From positions 1,240,001 to 1,304,000 of the forward strand of contig JADJWE010000001.1 in assembly GCA_016716525.1 (NCBI GenBank): DNA of 64,000 nucleotides. Direction: 5' to 3'. Under the pieces are notes generated by a model, which had not been told where the DNA came from, searched no databases, and saw only the letters and a program-made list of their open reading frames with translations. Positions 52,573 to 60,518 of the stretch are shown piece after piece. Position numbers and translations under genes: made by a program. Origin of the DNA: Candidatus Flexicrinis affinis. Its GTDB lineage: Bacteria > Chloroflexota > Anaerolineae > Aggregatilineales > Phototrophicaceae. Each line of letters starts with the position of its first letter. Position 1 is the stretch's first letter.

Positions 52573-53931
52573 ATGAAATTTACCGATGCGTTTGGCATTG
52601 AGAAGGGCGCGGTCGTCTCGCTAATCGGCGCTGGCGGCAAGACGTCCCTGTTGGTCGGTATCGGCTACGAACTCGCGGAGGCAGGGTGGCGGGTACTCGC
52701 TGCTGCGACGGTTCCAGTTCCAGAGGAGCAGCTCTCCCTATTCCCTGCGGCGCTTCATGCGGAAACCGACCCTGCGACCGTGTCGCGCACTCTGAGTGAG
52801 GTGCGTTTCGTAGTGCTTCACGGCGGCATTGTCCGCAAGCGGGCGCTGGCCGTGGATCCCGGGCTGCTCGACGCGCTGCTTGATCGGATCGACTCGGATG
52901 TGATGCTGGTAGAGGCCGACACTGCAGCAGGACTGCCGTTGAAGGCGCCTCATAATGGCGAGCCACAGCTTCCCAAGGCGACGACGTTGGTGATCCCTGT
53001 CGCGTCGTTTGCCGCGGTCGGGCAGGCCCTCAACGATGAGAACGTCTACAACGCGCAAGCGATGATTGATCGCTGTGGTTTTCCCCTCAACGGCTCCATC
53101 CGCCCGTCATGGATTGCGCAGGTCATACGAGACGAACAACTTGGCATGTCCGGTGTGCCGCGCGGAGTTCGCACAATCGCGTTCTTCAACCAGACTCCAA
53201 TGACCCCGTACAACCGGGTGCGGGCACGTATCGCGGCGAAGATCGCGCTTCGGCACAGCACCCTGCACGCTGTCGCGTTGGGTGAGGTCCGTGGACACGA
53301 ACCCGTGCGAGAAGTCCAGCGCCCCGTCGGTGCGGTCGTGCTGGCGGCCGGAATGTCGACCCGAATGGGTCAGCCGAAGCAGCTGCTGCCGTGGCGTGAC
53401 AACCGCACGATCATCGAGCACATCGTCGAGCAGTTGATCAAGGCGCGCGTCGACCCGATCGTGGTGGTAACCGGGCACAACGCTAAGGAAGTCAAAGCCG
53501 TTCTCGCACCATGGGACGTAACGGTTGTCAACAACCGGGCATATAAGACGGGCGAGATGCTGTCGTCGCTCAAGACCGGCCTTGCAGCGATGCCGGCGCA
53601 CACGGCGGCGGCTCTCATGGTGCTGGGCGATCAGCCGGCACTTCAGACCCGCGTCGTCAATCGAATCGTGCTGACCCATGCCGAGGCGCAGCACGAGTTG
53701 ATCGTGCCGAGTTACGATATGCGGCGCGGGCATCCGGTCTTGATCGGGCGGCGCTACTGGAACGAAATCATAAGCCTCGGGCCAAGCACGACGCCGCGCG
53801 TGTTCTTCGATCGGTTCGCGGATCACATTCACTACGTCGAGATCGACAACGACAGCATTTTGCGCGACATCGACACACCGCAGGATTACGACCGCGATCG
53901 CGGTATCGACCGCGGCGAACGCCGCCGCTAG
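52573..53931 (+). CDS. YqeC-like / MocA (molybdenum cofactor cytidylyltransferase) fusion
   Basis: The first 245 residues resemble YqeC, a protein associated with selenium-dependent molybdenum hydroxylases, with a P-loop-like LIGAGGKTSLLVGI and MLVEADTAAGLPLKAPHNGEP. The rest (about 250-450) is a MobA/MocA nucleotidyltransferase: VVLAAGMSTRMGQPKQLLPW, MVLGDQPALQ and DIDTPQDYD. It would convert molybdopterin to its cytosine dinucleotide form for the neighbouring hydroxylase. The fusion of two normally separate proteins supports a joint function. 48 bases separate it from the large subunit gene. Confidence 0.88.
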   Translation: MKFTDAFGIEKGAVVSLIGAGGKTSLLVGIGYELAEAGWRVLAAATVPVPEEQLSLFPAALHAETDPATVSRTLSEVRFVVLHGGIVRKRALAVDPGLLDALLDRIDSDVMLVEADTAAGLPLKAPHNGEPQLPKATTLVIPVASFAAVGQALNDENVYNAQAMIDRCGFPLNGSIRPSWIAQVIRDEQLGMSGVPRGVRTIAFFNQTPMTPYNRVRARIAAKIALRHSTLHAVALGEVRGHEPVREVQRPVGAVVLAAGMSTRMGQPKQLLPWRDNRTIIEHIVEQLIKARVDPIVVVTGHNAKEVKAVLAPWDVTVVNNRAYKTGEMLSSLKTGLAAMPAHTAAALMVLGDQPALQTRVVNRIVLTHAEAQHELIVPSYDMRRGHPVLIGRRYWNEIISLGPSTTPRVFFDRFADHIHYVEIDNDSILRDIDTPQDYDRDRGIDRGERRR

Positions 53932-53940
53932 GCAAGAAGT

Positions 53941-53970
53941 TGAGAATGCTGAGTGTTGAGTGATGAGTGC
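53941..53970. repeat. Short heptamer tandem repeat in the gap between convergent operons
   Basis: TGAGAATGC is followed by TGAGTGT, TGAGTGA and TGAGTGC, three nearly identical 7-base units plus one diverged copy. It lies in the 202-base gap 53932-54133, the longest non-coding interval on the right half, where I see no gene, convincing terminator or RNA. Significance is unknown. Confidence 0.5.
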
Positions 53971-54133
53971 ATGTCAGTCCCGGCACGCGCTGAATTCCTC
54001 GAGGCCTGAGATTCTGATTGCCAGCGTTCGAAAACCGGCATAAGGGCAGTGTGGGACGCGATGCGTGAAGCGGTCAGAGTCACGTGCGGCGTTTCGCTGT
54101 AGGAAAACGGTGTTCATTGCCGTTCGTGTGAAC

Positions 54134-55489
54134 TCAAGCGTTCTTGAACAACTCGGCTGACGCTTTCGCGTGGCGTTCCAGCAGCACAGGCAGATCCACG
54201 GGGACGACTTGACCGTCCGCGACGACGACCCGCCCATTGATCATCACCATGTCGGCGCGGTGCGGGCCAGACAAGATGAGCGCAGCGACAGGGTCGATGG
54301 ACGTGCCTGCCATTGGCACCGTGTCGATGCGGAACGCGGCGAGGTCTGCTGCCATGGCGGGGGCAAGCGCGCCGATGTCATCGCGGCCTAACACCAATGC
54401 GCCACCCAGTGTGGCGAGTTCGAGCGCCGTGCGCGCACTCATTGCGGCAGGGTTGGCCGACACAGCACGCTGCATCAGCAGGGCTTGCCGAGCCTCATCC
54501 AACAAGTGACCGCTGTCGTTCGATGCCGATCCGTCGACACCGAGGCCGACTGGGACGCCCTTGGTCAACATCTGTGCGATGGGAGCAATTCCTGACGCGA
54601 GGCGAGCGTTCGAACACGGACAGTGCGCGACACCGGTTCCGGTCCGCGCGAATAAGTCGATTTCGTTCGAGTCAAGCTGAACACAGTGCGCATGCCAAAC
54701 GTCATCGCCGACCCAGCCCACGCTTTCGGCGTATTCGCCCGGACGCATACCGAAGTGTTCGAGGCTGTAGTCGATGTCGCTGACGTTCTCTGCGAGGTGC
54801 GTGTGCAAGCGGACGCCCAACGCGCGCGCCATCGTCGCTGCCTCGCGCATCAGGTCTTGCGAGACATTGAACGGCGCGGTCGGTGCGATCCCCACCCTAG
54901 TCATGGCGAAGCGGTCGGGATCGTGAAACGTCTCGATAGCGCGCTGCGTGTCGCGCAGGATGTGCGGCTCAGGCTCGCACAGCGAGTCGGGCGGAAGCCC
55001 ACCCAACGACTCGCCGACGCTCATCGATCCGCGCGTGGGATGAAAGCGGAATCCCATATCGCGCGCGGCCTCGATCTCATCGTCGATGCGTGCACCGTTC
55101 AAGTACAGGTAGAGGTGATCACTGCTGGTCGTACATCCCGAAAGCATCAATTCGGCGATCGCCATCTGCGTCGACACACGAATCATGTCGGGCGTCAGAC
55201 CATGCCAGATCTTGTACAGCGTGGTCAGCCATCCGAACAACTCGTTCTCCTGCGCCACCACGCGGGTCAGGTTTTGGAACATGTGATGGTGAGTGTTGAT
55301 CAGCCCCGGCGTGACGATGTGCCGGTCGAGTCTGATCGTGCGGTCGACAGTCGTGTCTCGGAAGTCATCCGGTGCGCCGATCGCTTCGACGGCATTGTCG
55401 CGAATCAACAGTGCGGCATTTCGGATTTCAGTGCGCGTCGCATCCATCGTCACAAGCGTGTGGATCGGAGAGAGGAGGGTGGTTGTCAT
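54134..55489 (-). CDS. 8-oxoguanine deaminase (amidohydrolase superfamily)
   Basis: A 451-residue zinc amidohydrolase. The metal and substrate motifs follow the 8-oxoguanine deaminase pattern: GLINTHHHMFQNLTRVVAQE, GCTTSSDHLYLYLNG, FHPTRGSMSVGESLGGLPPD, HTHLAEN, VWHAHCV and GLGVDGSASND. The reaction turns 8-oxoguanine to urate plus ammonia. A broader guanine or s-triazine deaminase (AtzA/TrzA relative) is an alternative. It converges with the xanthine-dehydrogenase-type operon and overlaps folD (ATGA), so purine breakdown is the common theme. Confidence 0.85.
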   Translation of the reverse strand: MTTTLLSPIHTLVTMDATRTEIRNAALLIRDNAVEAIGAPDDFRDTTVDRTIRLDRHIVTPGLINTHHHMFQNLTRVVAQENELFGWLTTLYKIWHGLTPDMIRVSTQMAIAELMLSGCTTSSDHLYLYLNGARIDDEIEAARDMGFRFHPTRGSMSVGESLGGLPPDSLCEPEPHILRDTQRAIETFHDPDRFAMTRVGIAPTAPFNVSQDLMREAATMARALGVRLHTHLAENVSDIDYSLEHFGMRPGEYAESVGWVGDDVWHAHCVQLDSNEIDLFARTGTGVAHCPCSNARLASGIAPIAQMLTKGVPVGLGVDGSASNDSGHLLDEARQALLMQRAVSANPAAMSARTALELATLGGALVLGRDDIGALAPAMAADLAAFRIDTVPMAGTSIDPVAALILSGPHRADMVMINGRVVVADGQVVPVDLPVLLERHAKASAELFKNA

Positions 55490-56379
55490 GTCTGCGCGCC
55501 TCCGCCGGTTTGGTTGAATGCCGCCTTCACAGTCTGCTGAATCAGCATCGTGATCGTCAGCGGGCCGACGCCGCCGGGCACCTGTGTGATGGCGCCGACG
55601 ACGTCACGCGCCGACTCGAGATCGACGTCGCCGACATAGCGGTAACCCTTGTCCGTCGATGGATCTTCGACTTTATTGGTCCCGACATCGATCACCGTAC
55701 AGCCGGGCTTGAGCCACGCGCCGCTGACATAATTCGGGCGGCCCACAGCGGCAACGACGACATCTGCCCGCGCCAAGTAGTCTTGCAGGTTCTTGGTGCG
55801 ACTGTGGCACATCGTGACCGTGGCGTTGGCTTCCATCAGCAGCAGCGCAATCGGCATGCCAACGATGTTGCTGCGCCCGATGACCACGGCATTCGCGCCG
55901 CTCAGTTCGACACCGAGGTCGTGCAGGATGACCATAATGCCGGCCGGCGTAGCAGGGAGGAACATCGGCGTGCGGCCCTTCATCGCCAGCCTGCCGATGT
56001 TGAGCGGGTGGGCGCCATCGGCATCCTTTTCGACGCGGATGATCTGGAGTACGCGCTCCTCGTCAATGTGCTTGGGGAGCGGAAGTTGAACGAGGATTCC
56101 GTGCACTTTCGGGTCGTCGTTGAGCTGGCTTACGGCCGATTCGACATCTTCCTGCGACGCGTCAGCCGGAAGCACGTGCGCGTAGCTGGCGACACCGACG
56201 CGTTCGCACGCCCGCCGCTTCATCCGCACGTACATCTGCGAGGCCGGATCGTCCCCCACGAGAACGACGCCGAGGCCGGGCGGGTAGCCGTGCTGAGTCT
56301 GAAACGACTGTGCGTCGTGGGCGATCTGCTCGCGGATGCGCTCAGCGATCGGGTTTCCGTCGATGATCTTTGCCGTCAT
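55486..56379 (-). CDS. folD: Methylenetetrahydrofolate dehydrogenase / methenyl-THF cyclohydrolase
   Basis: FolD interconverts one-carbon forms of folate. The substrate and catalytic region includes LVGDDPASQMYVRMKRRACE with the key lysine, VQLPLPKHID, and the NADP-binding AVVIGRSNIVGMPIALLLM. The C-terminal GGVGPLTITMLIQQTV matches the family. The length of 297 residues is normal. Its ATG lies 30 bases from the mutS stop and its stop overlaps the deaminase start. Confidence 0.95.
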   Translation of the reverse strand: MTAKIIDGNPIAERIREQIAHDAQSFQTQHGYPPGLGVVLVGDDPASQMYVRMKRRACERVGVASYAHVLPADASQEDVESAVSQLNDDPKVHGILVQLPLPKHIDEERVLQIIRVEKDADGAHPLNIGRLAMKGRTPMFLPATPAGIMVILHDLGVELSGANAVVIGRSNIVGMPIALLLMEANATVTMCHSRTKNLQDYLARADVVVAAVGRPNYVSGAWLKPGCTVIDVGTNKVEDPSTDKGYRYVGDVDLESARDVVGAITQVPGGVGPLTITMLIQQTVKAAFNQTGGGAQT

Positions 56380-56409
56380 GGGGTCTCCTGTCTGGTTGTG
56401 CGGCAGCTG

Positions 56410-59007
56410 CTAGTCACCGGCCAAGCGGCGCAGTTCGTAGAGCTTCGTGAGCGCCTCGATCGGCGACAACTCGTCGATGTTGAGCGTGCGAATCGCGTCA
56501 ATTGCCGGATTCTCGTGGGTTTCGAAGAAACTGAACTGCTTTGCTGGCGCGGCCTTGCGAACCTTGAAGTCGCTGCCGCGTTCTTCAAGTTCGCGCAGAA
56601 GCTGTTCGGCACGGTCGATCACCGGTTTGGGCAAGCCTGCAATCTGCGCGACATGTACGCCGTAGCTGCGGTCGGCTCCGCCTTCCATGAGCTTGTGCAG
56701 AAACACAAGTTCGCCGTGGTCCTCGACGGCGGCGACGTTGTAGTTGCGCGTGCGTGGCAAGATGTTGGGGAGTTCGGTCAGTTCGTGATAGTGCGTGGCG
56801 AACAGCGTGCGGCAGTTAAGGCGCGGGTGGTTGTGAATGTACTCGACCACGGCTCGGGCGATCGCCATGCCGTCATACGTCGACGTGCCGCGGCCTACCT
56901 CGTCGAGGATGAGCAGACTGCGGCGCGTCGAGCCGGTGAGCAGACGCGCTGTCTCGACCATCTCGACCATGAACGTCGATTGCCCCGCATGGATCTCGTC
57001 CTGCGCGCCGATACGCGCGAAGATGCGGTCGACCAGCCCGATGATCGCCTCGTCGGCTGGGACGAAACTGCCGATCTGCGCGAGCAGGACGATCAGCGCG
57101 ACCTGCCGGATGTACGTCGACTTGCCGGCCATGTTCGGCCCGGTGATGATGTGCACGCGCGACATGCTGTCGAAATGGGTATCGTTGGGGACATAGCGCG
57201 TGCCCCCGGGCAGCGTGCGTTCGACCACGGGGTGACGGCCATCGTGGATGATGAGGCGATCGTCGTCCGTCAACTGGGGCCGGCAGTATCCTTCGCGCAC
57301 GGCCACGTCCGCCAGTGCAACCAGAACATCCAGATGGGCGATTGCGCGGGCTGTCTTAAGCAGCGCGCGCGAGTGCCCGCCGATTTCCTCGCACAGCGCC
57401 TGAAACACCTGACGCTCGACGCTGAGAATCTGCTCCTCGGCGTTGAGGACCAGCGCTTCGTACTCCTTCAGGTCTGGCGTGATATACCGCTCGGCGTTGA
57501 CCATCGTCTGCTTACGGATGTAATCGTCGGGCACTTTTGCCGTGTTGGCGTGCGTGACCTCGATGTAGTAGCCGAAGACCTTGTTAAAGCCGACCTTGAG
57601 CGACGAGATACCGGTGCGCTCGCGTTCGTACGGTTCGAGGTTGGAGATCCAATCGCGGGCGTCGCGGCTTGAGGCGAGAATCGCATCGAGTTCTTCCGAG
57701 AATCCCGGCTTGATCGTACCGATCGCGTCGGGGCGGGCCGGCGCGTCTTCCGGAATCGCTCGTTCGATTAGTTCGACGACTTCTGTAACCGGGTCGAGCG
57801 TATTGACCAATGCCTCGAATGCGGACGCGCCGGAGATAGCCTCGCGCAGGGCAGGGACAGCTTTGAGGCTGACGGCCAATCCCAGCAGGTCGCGCGGACC
57901 GGCGCGGCCGATGAGCAAGCGGTTCGTCAGGCGTTCGATGTCGGACACGGTGCGAAGCTGGTCGCGCAGGTAGGCACGTACCGTCTCGTCTTGGGTGAGG
58001 GCTTCGACAGCATCTAGGCGCGCGTTCAACCGTTGAAGGTCGAGCAGGGGCTGATTGACCCATCCGTGCAGCAGGCGCGCGCCCATCGGCGTCACGGTGC
58101 GGTCGAGCACGGATAGCAAGCTGCCCTTAGTCGTGCGGCTGCGCGCGGTCTCGACCAGTTCGAGGTTTCGCCGCGTAAAGGCGTCGAGCACCATGAACCC
58201 TTGTGTGGAGTAGGGGCGCAGGCTCGTGAGGTGGGCAAGGCTGCCACGGTGAGTCTGGCGCACGTAGTGGATGATCGCGCCCGCCGCGCACACGGCGTTT
58301 GGCAAGTCGGTTAGGCCATAGCTGTCGAGCGAGCGAGCGCCGAAGTGGTTGAGCAGCGTTTGTTGTGCCGACGCGAACTCGAAAACCCAGTCCTGCTGGG
58401 GCGTAAGGCTGCTGCCCGGTGGCAGCGAGACTCCAAGTTCGGCCCACGTCTGAGGCATGATAACCTCGGACGGGGAAAGGCGGGTCAGCTCTTCGAGAAC
58501 CTGAACCGCAGCATCTTCGCCGTTGATCTGAGTCGTGGCAAATTCGCCAGTCGAGACGTCGACATAAGCAACCCCTGCGCTCTTCCACTCGCGCTCGGCC
58601 GGCCGGCCGATGGGGACAATTGCCATCAGGTAGTTGGGGCGGTTGTCGGCCAGCATGCCCGGTTCTATAACGGTTCCCGGCGTGACGACCCGCGTAACCG
58701 CGCGGTCGACCGGCCCCTTGCCGTCGGGTTCGCTGATCTGATCGCAGATTGCGACGTGATAGCCGCGCTCGACGAGTTTGGCGACGTAGCCCTCGGCCGC
58801 GTGATACGGTACGCCGGCCATCGGAACGCGCGGGCCCTCGCTGCTGAAGTTGCGGCCGGTTAGCGTTAGGTCCAGCTCGCGCGCAGCGATTTCCGCGTCG
58901 CTGTCGAACATCTCGTAGAAGTCGCCAAGGCGGAACATCAGGATCGCGTCAGGATGCTGCGCCTTGATATCGAGATACTGCTGGCGAATTGGAGTGACTT
59001 TGGCCAT
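56410..59007 (-). CDS. mutS: DNA mismatch repair protein MutS
   Basis: MutS recognises mismatches and short loops and recruits MutL. The mismatch-reading Phe-x-Glu is present as RLGDFYEMFDSDAE near the N-terminus. The ATPase has GPNMAGKSTYIRQ, LLILDEVGRGTST and FATHYHEL. The length of 865 residues is normal. The start is at the ATG at 59007, which begins MAKVTPIRQQYL; a longer open frame up to 59142 has no similarity. It diverges from the aminotransferase gene across a 125-base gap. Confidence 0.96.
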   Translation of the reverse strand: MAKVTPIRQQYLDIKAQHPDAILMFRLGDFYEMFDSDAEIAARELDLTLTGRNFSSEGPRVPMAGVPYHAAEGYVAKLVERGYHVAICDQISEPDGKGPVDRAVTRVVTPGTVIEPGMLADNRPNYLMAIVPIGRPAEREWKSAGVAYVDVSTGEFATTQINGEDAAVQVLEELTRLSPSEVIMPQTWAELGVSLPPGSSLTPQQDWVFEFASAQQTLLNHFGARSLDSYGLTDLPNAVCAAGAIIHYVRQTHRGSLAHLTSLRPYSTQGFMVLDAFTRRNLELVETARSRTTKGSLLSVLDRTVTPMGARLLHGWVNQPLLDLQRLNARLDAVEALTQDETVRAYLRDQLRTVSDIERLTNRLLIGRAGPRDLLGLAVSLKAVPALREAISGASAFEALVNTLDPVTEVVELIERAIPEDAPARPDAIGTIKPGFSEELDAILASSRDARDWISNLEPYERERTGISSLKVGFNKVFGYYIEVTHANTAKVPDDYIRKQTMVNAERYITPDLKEYEALVLNAEEQILSVERQVFQALCEEIGGHSRALLKTARAIAHLDVLVALADVAVREGYCRPQLTDDDRLIIHDGRHPVVERTLPGGTRYVPNDTHFDSMSRVHIITGPNMAGKSTYIRQVALIVLLAQIGSFVPADEAIIGLVDRIFARIGAQDEIHAGQSTFMVEMVETARLLTGSTRRSLLILDEVGRGTSTYDGMAIARAVVEYIHNHPRLNCRTLFATHYHELTELPNILPRTRNYNVAAVEDHGELVFLHKLMEGGADRSYGVHVAQIAGLPKPVIDRAEQLLRELEERGSDFKVRKAAPAKQFSFFETHENPAIDAIRTLNIDELSPIEALTKLYELRRLAGD

Positions 59008-59086
59008 GTAGTTACGTTGGGGTCGCGGATGATCCGTCCGGATTGTAACACCAGCGCACGGGCTAGGATAGGCGACGGTGCTCCGG

Positions 59087-59092
59087 TATACT
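59087..59092 (+). promoter_or_regulatory. Possible -10 element before the aminotransferase gene
   Basis: TATACT lies 40 bases before the GTG start in the divergent mutS/aminotransferase gap. No -35 box is evident at 16-18 bases. This is weakly supported. Confidence 0.3.
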
Positions 59093-59132
59093 CCCGCTAT
59101 AGGTTGATCTTCTTGCAGCTTGGAGCAACAGT

Positions 59133-60518
59133 GTGTCGTCAACGATTAAGGAACTAGGTTTCGTGTTCCGGGAACCGAGCACGCAGTCGCGCTCGCTCGT
59201 GGCCCGCGACCATGAAACGCTGTCGCCGTCCTATACCCGGTCCTACGGCTTCGTCATGAGTCACGGCAAAGGATCGACCATCTGGGACGTCGACGGCAAT
59301 CAATATCTTGACTTTGCGGCAGGAATTGCCGTGCTGGCGACGGGTCATGCGCATCCGCGTGTGGTTGAGGCAGTGACACGACAAATTCAGAAGTACGGGC
59401 ACATCGGCGCGACCGACTTTTTCTGCCCGCAGCAGATTGCCCTTGCCGAACGGCTCCAGCAGATCACGCCGATCCAGAACGCAGCCGATCCGTCCGACAA
59501 GCTGGTGTACTTCGGCAACAGCGGCACCGAGGCGGTTGAAGCCGCGCTCAAACTAGCGCGCTATCAAGGCCGCCAGTACGTGATCGGCTTCTACGGCAGT
59601 TTCCACGGCCGCAGCATGGGTTCGTTGTCCGTGACGGCGAGCAAGTACGTCCAGCGCGCACACTACACACACATCCCCGGCGGCGTCGAGCACGTGCCGT
59701 ATCCCGGCAAGCATTACACCGAGCGTGCCAAGCAGGACAGTTACGATTGGGGCGACACGGTTCAGTACATCGAGGATTTCGTGCTCAAACGCAAGCTGCC
59801 TGCGCAGGAGGTCGCCGCGGTTCTCGTGGAGCCGATTCAGGGTGAAGGCGGCTACATGACGCCCCGCGACGACTTCTTCCCGAAGCTGCGCGCCATGTGC
59901 GACCGGCACGGCATCCTGCTTATCGTCGATGAGATTCAGTCGGGTATTGGCCGCACCGGCAAGTGGTGGGGGGTCGAGCATTACGGTGTCGAGCCGGACA
60001 TCGTGTGCACGGCCAAAGGCCTCGGCAGCGGCCTGCCGATCGGCGGCATCATCGCGCATCGCGACGTCATGGGGAAGTGGGTACCGGGTGCGCATGCCAG
60101 TACGTTCGGCGGCAATCCGGTCGCATGTGCGGCAGCACTGGCTACGTTGGACGTCATCGAAGAAGACGGCTTGCTGGTCCATGCCGCGTCGTTGGGCGCC
60201 TATGGGCTTGAGCGCCTGTCCGCCTTCAAGGCGGCGCATCCGTCGATACAGCGGGTGGACGGCCGCGGGCTGATGATCGGAATCGAGTTCACTGGGCCTA
60301 ATGGCGAGCCGCTCGCCAAATTCCGCGATGAAATCGTCGACCTGTGTTATGCCAACGGATTGATTACGCTGGCGGCAGGGACGAGCACGCTGCGCATTGC
60401 GCCGCCGCTGGTCATCCGGCGGGACGAGTTCGAGATGGGACTCGACATCATCGAGCGCGCGATCTCGGAAATCGAAGAGGCCCACTGGGATCAGCTAGCA
60501 CACCGGGGCCAAGCGTGA
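59133..60518 (+). CDS. Class III PLP-dependent aminotransferase (GabT/ArgD-like)
   Basis: A fold-type I omega-aminotransferase of 461 residues. Motifs: DVDGNQYLDFAAGIAVLATG, FGNSGTEAVEAALKLAR, GFYGSFHGRSMG, LIVDEIQSGIGRTGKWWG and the PLP lysine in CTAKGLGSGLPIG. These suit 4-aminobutyrate or acetylornithine aminotransferase; the substrate is undecided. The GTG at 59133 has TGGAG 8 bases upstream. Its stop overlaps the S9 peptidase start (TGATG). Confidence 0.9.
   Translation: MSSTIKELGFVFREPSTQSRSLVARDHETLSPSYTRSYGFVMSHGKGSTIWDVDGNQYLDFAAGIAVLATGHAHPRVVEAVTRQIQKYGHIGATDFFCPQQIALAERLQQITPIQNAADPSDKLVYFGNSGTEAVEAALKLARYQGRQYVIGFYGSFHGRSMGSLSVTASKYVQRAHYTHIPGGVEHVPYPGKHYTERAKQDSYDWGDTVQYIEDFVLKRKLPAQEVAAVLVEPIQGEGGYMTPRDDFFPKLRAMCDRHGILLIVDEIQSGIGRTGKWWGVEHYGVEPDIVCTAKGLGSGLPIGGIIAHRDVMGKWVPGAHASTFGGNPVACAAALATLDVIEEDGLLVHAASLGAYGLERLSAFKAAHPSIQRVDGRGLMIGIEFTGPNGEPLAKFRDEIVDLCYANGLITLAAGTSTLRIAPPLVIRRDEFEMGLDIIERAISEIEEAHWDQLAHRGQA

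Noticed and set aside
53974..54237. An 87-codon open frame on the minus strand in the gap after the deaminase gene
   Set aside because: Its first half overlaps the end of the deaminase gene in another frame and the rest lacks a ribosome site or similarity.
55372..57672. A 766-codon open frame on the + strand opposite folD and mutS
   Set aside because: It lies antisense to two well-identified genes, is rich in Arg, His and Asp as expected of high-GC antisense frames, and shows no domain.
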